From: Notospermus geniculatus
Taxonomy: Eukaryota; Nemertea; Pilidiophora; Heteronemertea; Lineidae
Direction of reading: 5' to 3'
Length of the DNA: 64,000 nucleotides
NCBI GenBank assembly: GCA_002633025.1
Contig: NMRB01001515.1
Location: forward strand, 62,001-126,000
Below, in pieces: positions 46,201 to 56,294 of the stretch. The position numbers and the translations under genes were made by a program. Numbering within the stretch: position 1 is the stretch's first letter; every line of letters starts with the position of its first letter. Under the pieces are notes generated by a model. It saw only the letters and a list, made by a program, of their open reading frames with translations, was not told where the DNA came from and did no database searches.

Positions 46201-49200
46201 AATCCCTTCAAATAAGTTTTAATAAACATTCTTGTGGCAGCGTATTGTACAGAAGATACCATCAGCTAACCCTCCCTCAATATTTCACTATTTCAGTCAC
46301 ATGATGACAAAGCAGAGGAGGAAGAGCCAGCTACCGTCATCATCCCAAAATGGAAGGCAGGAAAAGTCTCAGAGATCACAATCGATGAACCTGAACCAGA
46401 GGAGGAGGCAGGTGTACCCGAGGGTGGAGGGGCGGCAGGGTCCCCCGCCGGTGAGGAGGCGGGACAGGAAGCAGAGGCTGCTGGGACGACGGCGGCGGAC
46501 GGAGAGCAAGGTGGGCAATGTTCCGAGATTTAGAATAGACCAGTATCGATATGATACGGAGTAGCCAATCTTTTGACGACAGATTGGCAAGATACGAATC
46601 TGTTGTTTCTTGGAGTGGGTTCCTATCTTTTCTCCACAAATCGTGAAATGACTTTGGTGGAGGTTCAACCCTATAACTTACTACAGACCTGTAGTTGTAA
46701 CAAAGCTTAACACGTAACTGGCGTTTTTACTGTTGCAACCTACAGAAAATCTCAGTGAATTGCAAACAAAAACTCACTGCAGCCTGAGCACTGCTAAACT
46801 GGTTGGGAAGCTGTGTTATCAGATCTGACCGCTTACATGTACCTATGACGGCAACACTCGGAATCAAACCACGATTCTTACTGAAGAAAGTGTCGAAAAA
46901 CCTGATTGAAATGTAAAATTAATTCACTGAGATTTTCTTTTAGCTTCACTTATTCTAATGAAATCTCACACTATATAACCTGTTCTGATTTTAGATTAAT
47001 GCATAGGTGAGTGTGTTTAAACCTGCAGGTTCTCTTGCTTCAGTGACTGAATGTTAGCATGTCATTTCTGTGTACTTTCTATCCCAAGACCTTCCCCGCT
47101 AAAGACTAGCAGATCTGTACTCTGTGTCAACTGGTTTCATACTTCAGGTGTATGACTGATATGTACAGAAAAAATATCAGAGAACCAGTCTGCATACACC
47201 CCCACTAGGCGGCTGCTTGTCCTATTTGGGCTTGTGAATAGGTCGCTGATATTTTTGCCCCTCCCCTGACCTATCTGTTTCAAAGAGGACAACAAAATCT
47301 CAGCTTTCACTTAATTCTGGGCATCGAAAAATGGCCCAAAGACGAACTCTTCCTGGTTTCAAACATGATTGGGCCCTTCCAGGGGCTAGAGTTTTGTAAC
47401 GAAACGAACAATTCTCTTCACCTGAAGACAGTATTCACATGCTTGCTCCAATCCAAGCTCAGTGAGTTTCAAAACCCTATACAAAGTATGTATGTGTCTT
47501 TCCAATCCCCCAAGTTCACCCGCTATCAAACCTGCATGAATCGCACTTGGGCATGACGGGCAGTGTTATTATTAATTAGTGTAAATGGCAATGAATGATT
47601 CTTCTGCATGCTCTCTCTCTCAATGTTCGTAATTGCTATTTTCTATGTGATGTGCTTTTTAGTTTGCATGACGTGTAGTCAACAAGCATGTGCAGATCAT
47701 AGTCTATAGGGATATGTGTGGCAGTCTCAGAAAACCCGTCGGATGTCGCTGAATGATCAACAAGGGCTGTCAGATTACCTGTGCATTGATCTGCTACTGT
47801 TTACCTGTTACGAAGTCCATTTCAGCTATTGAAATGTGTGGGACACCAAGGCCATTAACACTTTCTTCAAACGTGACATCCGACGGGTTGTCCTAGACCA
47901 CCTCACATGTGTGTGTACATAAGTTCCGTGGTATACATGTATTGGATTAAGAGTGGAGTGCCAAATATGGCATTTTGCTGTAGAGACAAGAGGAAATATT
48001 GGGTGAATAAAACAGCAGGAGGAAACAGGAGTCCCCAGAAGAAACCTGTCCTGCCAAAGAGTCACACTCTCTTTCATGAAAAGAATGAGTTGGGCCGAGG
48101 ATCCAACCACGAACCTCAGACTCAGAGGAGATGGGCACTGGTATTTGTACTACACCACTCTGACTGCCCTTCAGTTCGAGTTGTTCTTGTTCACAGAGCA
48201 TTCTACTTCTGCAGAATTCCACAACTAATGATTTTCCCGTGGAACTCTATTGAATTAAAACCCATGAAGATAAACAACACCTTCACTTCAGAATCCGATG
48301 ACCTAGGTGACCTCTATACCTTCACAACAGGTGCTTTATGTTTTATGTAGCACTAGATTAGACTGAGGCATCCCATGCTACGTTACGGAGGTAACTTGAG
48401 CATAACATATAATCTGAAACGCAGTTTGCAAAATAACTGCAGTGTGAAGGTATACCTGGAGTACAAACATATCAGAACAACATACAGCACATTCCACTTA
48501 CCCTAAACTCATATTTTGGCATTTTTTGTGGCGAGAATACCTACAGAAATGTACACAGGTTTGAAAGTGGAGTAACCTCTGGCACAGTGACCTAGAAATG
48601 TGACCTTGATATTTAGGTCAAGGCCAAGGTGAAGATTGTGTTTCACACTTGTTCTGGGCTTACGGTTCAGGGTATATGTCGGGCAGCTTTTGACAGGTGA
48701 AGAACTGTGCAAGTTTGATATTGGACAGCTGTACCTGAGCACGATTTTGCAAAGAAAATTTACAGCAGGACGTGAAACAAAAATTTGGAATGAAAAACAT
48801 TTTGGCATAAAAAATTTGGTACTCGTGAGAATACAGTTATTGGGTTGTGTTGGTGTAGTACTGGTAGAAGGTTGGTTATGCCTGAGATGATGGGTTCAAC
48901 TCCCAATTGGAACCATTTCACAAATGATGGAGTCAGTGACTCACTCGGGCAGGTTTTGTTCCTGATGGGGGTTCTGGTTTCCCTCTGCATTACATCAGAT
49001 CACCACAGGTGAGACTGAGCTGAACACAGATCGAAGTCAGCATGAAAACCGAACCGAACCTGCTCTGTCAGTTTCTTTTTGATATTTTTGCTTTTCTAAA
49101 GCTCAAGTATCACGTAAGCTGACGGCAGAAACACACATCTTTGTTGAAATAATGGATTTTTGCCGCCAGGTACAGGTTAACAGAACCTAGCATACTCGTT

Positions 49201-49784
49201 CTACATGAATGTGTAGACAACAGTTATGATAAAAAATATTTGTTTTGTTGTGCCTAACCCTTTCATCACCAGAGCTAGGCCTTCGTTTCTAATAGGAGCT
49301 GTCAGTGAGTTGACCAATAGGTGTCACTACGGCCCAATTCAATGCGTATAGTGGACCCATTCATTCTTGACTGAGCACCAATCAGGAGAAGTTTCTTTTG
49401 TATTGGTCCGCTAGAACTTTGCTGCCATCTTTTGGCAATAAGCGCTGCTGACTGCTCCTGTTGCATGCATTTTGATGAACGTACCGGTATATCATGTGAA
49501 TTGTGATCAAAAAAAGAAAAATTTGCCTTAATTTTAATAACAATTTGATCTTTTCAGCTGAAAAACCAGCTGAAGAACAAACAGAGGGCGGTGAGCAACA
49601 ATCACAAGAGCCAGCAGAGGGAGGCGAACAGGAACAGCCAGCAGCAGAGGCAGAGGGAACTCAAGAAGAGACGCCGGCAGAGGACGCAGGAGAGGCGGAA
49701 GCTCCGGCAGAGGAACAAGCTCCGGCAGAGGCTGAAGCGCCAGCTGAGGGCGCTGCAGAGGGTGACCAGGAGGAGGAGAGTTAA
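43252..49784 (+). CDS. RSPH1: Radial spoke head 1 homolog (MORN-repeat protein)
   Basis: Component of the radial spoke head of motile 9+2 cilia and flagella, needed for beat control. Exons 43252-43305, 43788-43912, 44250-44344, 44622-44848, 45071-45142, 46297-46510, 49558-49784; 1014 nt, 337 residues (human 309). Six or seven MORN repeats occupy residues about 20-185, for example [54 protein letters not shown] and [18 protein letters not shown]. Then comes the family segment [19 protein letters not shown] and a long Glu/Ala/Pro-rich tail with APAEE/AEAPAE repeats, ending EEES. All splice phases match. Intron 6 (3 kb) is filled with SINEs and inverted repeats. Sequences resembling RFX X-boxes, the usual regulators of ciliary genes, occur in intron 5. 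Confidence 0.95.
44419..44537. mobile_element. Foldback element GCCCGTATTTTAGAATG in RSPH1 intron 3
   Basis: 119-bp near-perfect palindrome with arms of about 55 bp (GCTCCTCAACGTAAAAGGAG paired with its complement). Terminal motif shared with 45346 and 51217. Confidence 0.7.
45346..45462. mobile_element. Foldback element GCCCGTATTCTAGAAG in RSPH1 intron 5
   Basis: 117-bp near-palindrome, GCCCGTATTCTAGAAGCC paired with CTTCTAGAATACGGCCC at the end. Intact relative of the split copy at 51217-51648. Confidence 0.7.
45714..45745. promoter_or_regulatory. Paired RFX X-box-like sites in RSPH1 intron 5
   Basis: GTTGCTATGGTTAC (45714-45727) fits the X-box pattern GTNNYYATRRNAAC except one base; CCATAGCAAC (45736-45745) is an inverted half. 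A third match, TCACCATGGCAAC, is at 45881-45893. RFX factors drive ciliary genes, so an intronic enhancer is possible, but the first pair is also a small inverted repeat and may be chance. Confidence 0.3.
47717..47905. mobile_element. TIR element GTGTGGCGGTC, in RSPH1 intron 6
   Basis: GTGGCAGTCTCAGAAAACCC and complement; inner GGATGTCGCTGA. Copy 2 in reverse at 60006-60194. Confidence 0.6.
47985..48175 (-). repeat. tRNA-derived SINE, family A
   Basis: Minus strand head with box A-like AGTCAGAGTGGTGTAGTAC and degenerate box B GGTTGGATCC; body has GGAGGAAACAGGAGTCCC on the plus strand. Same family as 60585-60765. Confidence 0.55.
48845..49020 (+). repeat. tRNA-derived SINE, family A, plus strand
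   Basis: TGGTGTAGTACTGGTAGAAG, box B GGGTTCAACTCCC, body with GACTCACTCGGGCAGGTTTT and GGGTTCTGGTTTCCCTC. In RSPH1 intron 6. Confidence 0.5.
49298..49462. repeat. Repeat shared with 26463-26640
   Basis: GAGCTGTCAGTGAGTTGACC to GACTGCTCCTG; reverse orientation to the other copy. Confidence 0.6.
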
Positions 49785-50109
49785 ATGCGACGCTCAAACA
49801 CATAAAAAGACTTTTAAATTTTACCTGATGGAAGACACAGAGTATGCATTGATTTTGAGCAACTATGGGCCGTTTCGAAATTACCAGTTTGCAAGAATGT
49901 TAAAAAAGTTTTGAGAATGTTTCAAGATTGTTATATTCTGGAGCAGTTTATGATCCGTCCTAAATTGCTCAACATCAGTGCTTTAAAGTGTGTTTTCCAT
50001 CAACAAACGTTATGCCATTATGGACTTCAGCAAAACCAAAATGGACGAAATGTACAGAAAACCGTTGTTATCCTTTGAAAGTTATGTGTATTTCAGTGTT
50101 TGGGAGAAA

Positions 50110-50115
50110 AATAAA
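50110..50115 (+). promoter_or_regulatory. Candidate poly(A) signal for RSPH1
   Basis: AATAAA about 325 bp after the RSPH1 stop codon in otherwise unique AT-rich sequence. No transcript evidence. Confidence 0.35.
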
Positions 50116-50419
50116 GCAAGAAAGCAGATTTTAATCAAAATCGAGCTCAGGTCAGGCCATTGTAATTGCCTTTCTAAACCCTGTTTCAAATTTAGTTGGT
50201 AGTCAGTCACTGTGCATTTTGCTGTGAAACTGTACATCAATATATGGTGATTCAGTGTCAACCTATCGCGAAACAGAGTATAGACAAAATGCTTCAAAAT
50301 TGAGTAGCTGCTGTCAATAAGAACATTGTTGCCAAGGGTGAAATTTTGCATCCCAAGATGACAAGCAGTTACTAGATGTAAAATTTTCATTGGAATTACT
50401 TAAAGTTTGTGTCTCCCTC

Positions 50420-50752
50420 TTAACCCTCTAACTGCCAATGAGTCATATGAATAAAGACTAGTAAACATGCTCATACTTGAGTTTTGCAATACAAATGCAC
50501 TAGGCAATGCTGTACAAAGCTGAAGTAAAAGCATTTGCTAGTCTTTATTCATATGACCTAATGACATTTTCAACAAAAAGAGAAAAATATACGCAATGAA
50601 TTCTTCAAAGTCACCGAAACCCTATCACATAGGTATTCATTGGAAAGTGCTCGGTGAGAGCTTTCCAATGAATACCTATGTGACAGGGTTTCGTCGACTT
50701 GTAAGAATTATTTTCAAATTTGGCAAATTTACGTTGGTGGTGAAAGGGTTAA
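50420..50752. mobile_element. piggyBac-like MITE with nested foldback
   Basis: TTAA at both ends, TTAACCCTCTAACTGCC at the left and GGTGAAAGGGTTAA at the right. An internal hairpin has arms CGAAACCCTATCACATAGGT. The foldback 50441-50558 is inserted close to the left end. A truncated relative is at 487-695. Confidence 0.65.
50441..50558. mobile_element. Foldback AGTCATATGAATAAAGAC nested in piggyBac-like MITE
   Basis: 118 bp; close match to 29514-29632. Confidence 0.7.
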
Positions 50753-50971
50753 AAACAACAAAATCTGCCTCAAGAGTTTCCTCTACGTCTGCTCCGTCCT
50801 TGTATAAATTATTGATGTTATTTAAATTGTAAATTTTAATCTCCATGACTGCATGTTTGTCCATTTTGTATATTGTTTCACATTTGATAAAGTATTCGTC
50901 TAAATTATATACGCCCCGACGTGTTCACATTCATTACTACCCAAATCATTACTACCCCCTCAAGGAGCAGC

Positions 50972-51078
50972 AGGCCTTGTGTTTTGAGACGAGTGAAAAA
51001 CTGCTCGCCTGAGAACAACAGAGTTTTCTATTGTTCTGAGGAGAGCAGTTTTTCACTTGCCTCAAAACGCAAGGCCTG
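50972..51078. mobile_element. Hairpin family GAGCAAAAAACTGCTCGCCTG, copy 2
   Basis: Near-palindrome, CAGGCCTTGTGTTTTGAG at the left and complement at the right. Confidence 0.65.
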
Positions 51079-51216
51079 GAGCAGCTTATTCAGTGCCAAT
51101 CTCCACAGCACGACTGGGCTCGACGACTTTAAATTGTCAATTCCGTCCCTGCAACCACAGACAACCATTTTGTTTCCCTTTTCAAGAACCTTGAAAAACA
51201 CAAGTCAGAGAGATAT

Positions 51217-51648
51217 GGGCCTGTATTCTAGATGCCTCATTACCTCTAAGGTCCACTTTAACGTTTTGTATTTTGCCCTGCAAACAATATCTAAAGGTAT
51301 AAACCTTAAGCTACGTCTACACGGGGCATTTTAACTCCAGTTAACCGTCTACACGGGGCCTTGTCTCGAGACAGTTGTGTAGACGCGCTCGCCTGTCTGT
51401 CTCGGGACAAAGGCCTACATTGGTTCCGTACTTATCAATGTGTGCATTGATAAATACGGCATGAATGACGTAATGGAATGGACGTCACATGGCGCGTAGT
51501 GTTGAAAACACCGTCACGTCATGCATCCGTGTAGACGCTCCGTTATTTGTCTCGGGTTATTTTGTCTCGAGACAAAGTTGACCCGAGACAAATTAGTCTC
51601 TCGTGTAGACGTAGCTTTAGAGTTAAGGAAGCTTCTAGATTACGGCCC
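51217..51648. mobile_element. Foldback element GGGCCGTATTCTAGA carrying a nested insert
   Basis: Ends read GGGCCTGTATTCTAGATGCC and the reverse complement TCTAGATTACGGCCC. The uninterrupted relative lies at 45346-45462. The right arm is split at AAACCTTA|GAG by the element at 51309-51616. Confidence 0.7.
51309..51616. mobile_element. Nested Harbinger-like MITE, ends AGCTACGTCTACACG
   Basis: 308 bp with inverted ends AGCTACGTCTACACG / CGTGTAGACGTAGCT, flanked by TTA at 51306-51308 and 51617-51619. The host sequence without the insert is seen at 45346-45462 (ACCTTAGAG), confirming the insertion point. Interior has GTCTCGAGAC-type motifs. Confidence 0.8.
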
Positions 51649-51832
51649 TTGACTTTGCCACTGGGGTCTATATCCAACATTATCATATCAAAAGCGTCAG
51701 TGTCAGGACTTCAATTCGAAGACATCAACAGCCTGCTGTGTGGTCAGCAATGCCGACCATCACCAACAGGAGAAGCTGGACCCCGGCAATGCCAGACTCT
51801 GCGACTTTACAACTGAAATTTTGGTGCATGCG
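51648..51832. mobile_element. Copy of ACACCAAAATCACAGTTGTA element, left end lost
   Basis: Interior (GAAGACATCAACAGCCTGCT) and right end match 40525-40745; left end joined to the foldback at 51217-51648. Confidence 0.6.
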
Positions 51833-51940
51833 TTGGATCTAGGCCTACAGTATTCTACACTAGGCCAAGCCATTTCTGACGAAAAAATTCACAGACCGTC
51901 AGGAGATGGAGACTTGTTTCAAATCCCCCATTTCACTTCG

Positions 51941-52099
51941 GCCAGGCACACACATTTGCGGCAAATCTCAATGCGGTAGGGCTGGCTGTTTTTGAAGTCG
52001 ACTGACCCGGCTGAATGACGAGTCCAGCAGCGTTGGGTCAGTCGACTTTTAAAAACACCCCTGCTGCATTGAGATTTGCCGTCAATGTGCACCAAGCCT
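51941..52099. mobile_element. Foldback family GGCTWGGTGCACAT, copy 2
   Basis: Arms GGCAAATCTCAATGCGG and complement; same ATGACGAGTCCAGCAGC centre as copy 1 in the other orientation. Confidence 0.6.
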
Positions 52100-52401
52100 T
52101 ACCAGGTACTGAAAACCCCCGCAATGATCACACAGAATACAACTGTACCACATGCCTATTGAGTTACATGTTCATTTTATTTTCATGATTAACGGCCATT
52201 TCTGGCCCAGATAGTGTGATAAATGAAAATAAGCAAGCAGTTGGACCATTCTTAGAATGACCCGAGCCACTAATAGCGAATATTGTTTGCATAATCATGG
52301 CAGAGGCACTTACACCAGGTGAAAAACCAACAAGGTAGTTGTAGCCATCTTGAAACACCAAGGCCTATGGTCACTTCGCGTTCAGACGACGCTCCACTCA
52401 T

Positions 52402-52689
52402 AGGGCGTTTTCGAATCCTCGTTCTTGACCACACTCGTGCTGACCCAGTTCATGTAGTTGCTGACTCAACTCGAGAACGGCAGTCTCGAACACCAAGAAC
52501 ACAACCCGTGTCGGGTCAAGAACGAGTTCTTCTCACTCCCCACTCAGCGGAGGGTTGAGAAGAACATGTTCTTGGCCCGACTCGGGTTGCGTTCTCGGCG
52601 TTCGAGACTGCCGTTCTCGAGTTGAGTCAACAACTACAAGAACCGGGTCAGCACGAGTGTGGTCAAGAACGAGGATTCGAAAACGCCCA
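52402..52689. mobile_element. 288-bp foldback GGGCGTTTTCGAATCCTCG
   Basis: Arms of about 130 bp (CGTTCTTGACCACACTCGTG, GAGAACGGCAGTCTCGAAC) around an ACTCAGCGGAGGG loop; about 90% complementary by eye. Confidence 0.75.
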
Positions 52690-53062
52690 TAGACAGTGTA
52701 GTCTGAAGGCTTAAGGCAGTGCACCAGGCGATATCACAAGCAATCTGATCGTCACTGATCTTTTCGCCAGCTGCCGCAGACCAGGCAATATCGGTTTTGG
52801 TATTGTTTGATATTGGTCGACCATCGCTGGCGAGAAGATTCCACGCATCGCTGTCCAGTGCACACCTGGCGTCGACAGCCGATTTTGCTTGGTGGTGATC
52901 CGATCGTAAGTGGTATCGCCTGGTGTGTTGCCAGCTTTTGCGATATTTCGAACCCTTTATGGTTGAAGATGTTGCCAGATGTGCAGCAATCTAGAAGGCG
53001 AATAATACCAGCAGTTCACGACATTAAGAAAGGCTTAAAATTCAGGAATAAAACATCAGATA

Positions 53063-53217
53063 ATGGCTGATATTTATAAAAGCTAGCAAATGCTTTTACT
53101 TTAAATTTTGTAGTACATTTATCATACCATATCATATCATTACCGGCGTATCATAACATTGGACACTGCTCTGCAAATCTTAAGTAAAAGCATTTGCCAG
53201 CTTTTATGAATACCAGC
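53063..53217. mobile_element. Foldback TGGCTGATATTTATAAAAGC
   Basis: 155 bp; matches 29635-29754 with extra loop sequence (ATCATACCATATCATATCAT). Confidence 0.65.
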
Positions 53218-53280
53218 CACTGACATTGAAATAAATGAATTTTTAGGAACTCAAAGAATTGGAGCAGATCTGAACCAGTC

Positions 53281-53390
53281 CATCCTCCCACAGCAGGGCT
53301 TTGGTCTCGCTCCTCTTCGTACACTCGCACATGAAGTTGGTGTGAGTGGATGAAGAGGAGCGAGGTGACACCCCTGCTGTGGGAGGATGG
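53281..53390. mobile_element. Hairpin CATCCTCCCACAGCAGGG
   Basis: 110-bp near-palindrome with CGCTCCTCTTCGTACACTC and complement. Confidence 0.65.
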
Positions 53391-54980
53391 AACTATGGTA
53401 TCAATAGTACGTTTGAGTCATCTGGAGCACGATGGGCGGACCTTCGGTTGTCAGGCAGACCTTGGTATTGTTGATGAAGTCTGGCTATTGACATGCGTTT
53501 TATTGACAGGTCGACACTTCCAGCCAATCCCACGCCTGTGCCTGTGTTCAATTTCAAATCAAGGTCTAGTTGAATGTTCAATTTCAAACCAAGGTTCAGC
53601 TGGTTAGAAAACAATGTGCGTTGAACCGTTTAGAGTAAACCCTAAGTTCATTGTGGTCTAGTTACTAAGGGTTTGATTGATATACGCCCATCGAGCTCCA
53701 GATGACTTAAACGTACTAGTGCCTCGGTTTTACCAGCAGTGAGGTGCAAGATATGTGAACTATATCACACAATATACAAATGTATATACTTTGCAAGGAT
53801 AAAAGAAACATTTGTTGAACTATCCACACAGATATCTAAATGATAATCATGCATTTCACTTTCAATGAATCACAATCCGTAAGGAAGGGGGCGCTACCCG
53901 ATGAATAGACAAATCCCAAATTGACGAAAACGACAAAGATCTGCGCACTTCCGCCGAAATCGCAAACAGAACCTCGGTCTGAAACCATCTGACACTGAAT
54001 GACGTGACGCAGAAAACCCCACGACCATGTGACGACAGTGAGTTCGATGACGTTGCGTCAGAGTCCACCATTGCTGAATCATGGATTGCATCAGCTGGTT
54101 TCAGGACGAGGTTCTGTTTACGATTTTGGCGGAAGTGCGCAGATCTGGGAATTTGGGATTTGTCTTTACCCAGTGGAACCTCCCATCGTGGCCACCACCT
54201 CTACCAGGAGGACACCTCCTACTAATGACACTGAATTTCAGTATCAAATTGATCATTTCTATTCATTTTAACATCTGTAATCAGGACACCTCTCAATTTA
54301 GAACAGAGATCTGTCAGCCCTACAGGTGTCCTCAGGGTTTCTGCTGGAGTATTAGATTTAGTCGCCAGTTTTGTTGAAATAAGATATTTTTATCCAGGGC
54401 AGCAATATTCCATTGTAAATAGCATTACAAAATTTGAGCCAATCATTTATTTCTGTCGCCAGTTTATTTTGAAAGTAGCTTTTGGCTCGTTTGGCTACTG
54501 CCAGCAGAAACCCTCTGTCCTTAATAGAGCGGTTCCACTGTATTTGCAAACGGTCATCTAGCCAGGAAAACTCAACTTCCAACTGGCGTTGGTCTCTGGC
54601 AGAATGACCAGATGAGAGCCCCTCAACATTAACACCCAGTTTAGACTCCAACAGTCATGTAGGGCCTCCAGCACCCAATCTTCCATAAAAAAAGAAATTT
54701 CTCCAAATTTTGCTGACCATATTGAACTTGTAATGAAAACACCGTGTCTAAATACATGCAGTTTAAAATATCAATGACGACAAACCAATCATTTCTTTTT
54801 GGGGCAGAATGTGTCAACACATCATGGTTGGCAGCGAGTGGCATGGTTTTCACAGGCACTTGGGATGATTAACACACCATACATTGTTAAACCATCGAAG
54901 GATTATCCAAAACCCTGTGAAAACTGTTCACCGCTCACCACAAGTGTGTCGGAATCTGCTGCAGTGGAAACAGGCCTTTA
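53391..54980. other. Intergenic, no gene seen
   Basis: Apart from the foldback at 53905-54166, only short frames. No repeat or coding signal recognised from 54200 to 54960. Confidence 0.45.
53905..54166. mobile_element. Foldback family, copy 3 with variant ends
   Basis: 262 bp; internal arms match the other copies, but the ends read ATAGACAAATCCCAAATT and complement, showing concerted change of both arms. Confidence 0.65.
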
Positions 54981-55295
54981 AGGCCCGTTTATACACAGCG
55001 CGACCGCAACTGCGACCGCGACACCAACCGCGACAGCCGCTGTGTATAAACGAAAACGTCGTGGTCGCCTAGAAATATGCCAGGGCGCATTGAAGTTCAC
55101 ACTACAAAAAAAGTGTCGCGCGGCATTTTCAAAAATTTCGCTCTGGAGGCAATCTCTGCGGCATGCCGCGCGACCAAAAGTTTGGTCGTGGTCGCGTTGT
55201 GTATAAACGTTCCCATTCCTTTTACATTTGATCAATCCGATGCGGCTGCCGCGGCCGGTGCCGCGGTCGGTGTCGCGGTCTGTATAAACGAACCT
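54981..55295. mobile_element. Harbinger-like MITE, same family, copy 3
   Basis: 315 bp flanked by TTA at 54978-54980 and 55296-55298. The copy at 55892-56189 is its duplicate, lacking the left end because the contig starts there. Confidence 0.8.
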
Positions 55296-55400
55296 TTAGA
55301 GAGGATAATTTATTCACTTAAGACAAATCTTCATCAACCTCTCTCAGATTATTACGATAAAATGTACCGAGATCCACCAGAAAAAAACGTCGGAAACTTT

Positions 55401-55633
55401 TCAGATGCTACTTCGTTTTATTTTCATTCTTTTCTGCATCAATTTCTGCACTGATCTTGGAGCTTTCGCCAGTGGTGAGACACCGGGTGAACCCCTCCTT
55501 GTAATATTCTGGATCTGTTTCGCACGTAGTATCAGTTTCGGTGTGACCATGGGAGATTTCAGGATTCCATTCTCGGGCTTTTTTTCTGGTTCGAAGGCTG
55601 GTGCTGGACTGACCTTAAGGCTGTCTTTGAATT
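55401..55633 (-). pseudogene. Second copy of RRP1 last exon (assembly duplicate)
   Basis: Identical in translation to 56295-56527, with the same acceptor and stop. It belongs to an 893-bp block present on both sides of a single N at 55891, so it is most likely the end of one contig repeated at the start of the next, not a second gene. Confidence 0.85.
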
Positions 55634-56202
55634 CTGTAAACAAGGAGAAAATAGAGTCAGAATATTTGAAATTTAATAGTCTCCAAGGCCTCAGCAGCCT
55701 ACCAGAGGGTCCGAGGTTCACATTGAGGGGGGGGGGGCTGACACATCTCATAGAAATTTAATTTAGTCCCAACCGCATTTTGCCAACAACCGATCTTTCG
55801 ATTTCGTGTCTCGGGTACAATACTAACATGTTGTAGTTAATCATTCCATCAAGACTGAAGCCAAAGCATTATTGGCCCTGGTAAGTACGGNGCGCGACCG
55901 CAACTGCGACCGCGACACCAACCGCGACAGCCGCTGTGTATAAACGAAAACGTCGTGGTCGCCTAGAAATATGCCAGGGCGCATTGAAGTTCACACTACA
56001 AAAAAAGTGTCGCGCGGCATTTTCAAAAATTTCGCTCTGGAGGCAATCTCTGCGGCATGCCGCGCGACCAAAAGTTTGGTCGTGGTCGCGTTGTGTATAA
56101 ACGTTCCCATTCCTTTTACATTTGATCAATCCGATGCGGCTGCCGCGGCCGGTGCCGCGGTCGGTGTCGCGGTCTGTATAAACGAACCTTTAGAGAGGAT
56201 AA

Positions 56203-56208
56203 TTTATT
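56203..56208 (-). promoter_or_regulatory. Candidate poly(A) signal for RRP1
   Basis: AATAAA on the minus strand, 87 bp after the RRP1 stop codon and 14 bp before the Harbinger-like element ends. The duplicate block has the same signal at 55309-55314. Confidence 0.45.
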
Positions 56209-56294
56209 CACTTAAGACAAATCTTCATCAACCTCTCTCAGATTATTACGATAAAATGTACCGAGATCCACCAGAAAAAAACGTCGGAAACTTT

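Noticed and set aside
46232-46668. Arg-rich plus-strand and minus-strand frames
   Set aside because: Alternative frames of RSPH1 exon 6.
55405-55761. 118-residue plus-strand frame (and its duplicate at 56299-56655)
   Set aside because: Antisense shadow of the RRP1 last exon, which has splice sites and family similarity on the minus strand.
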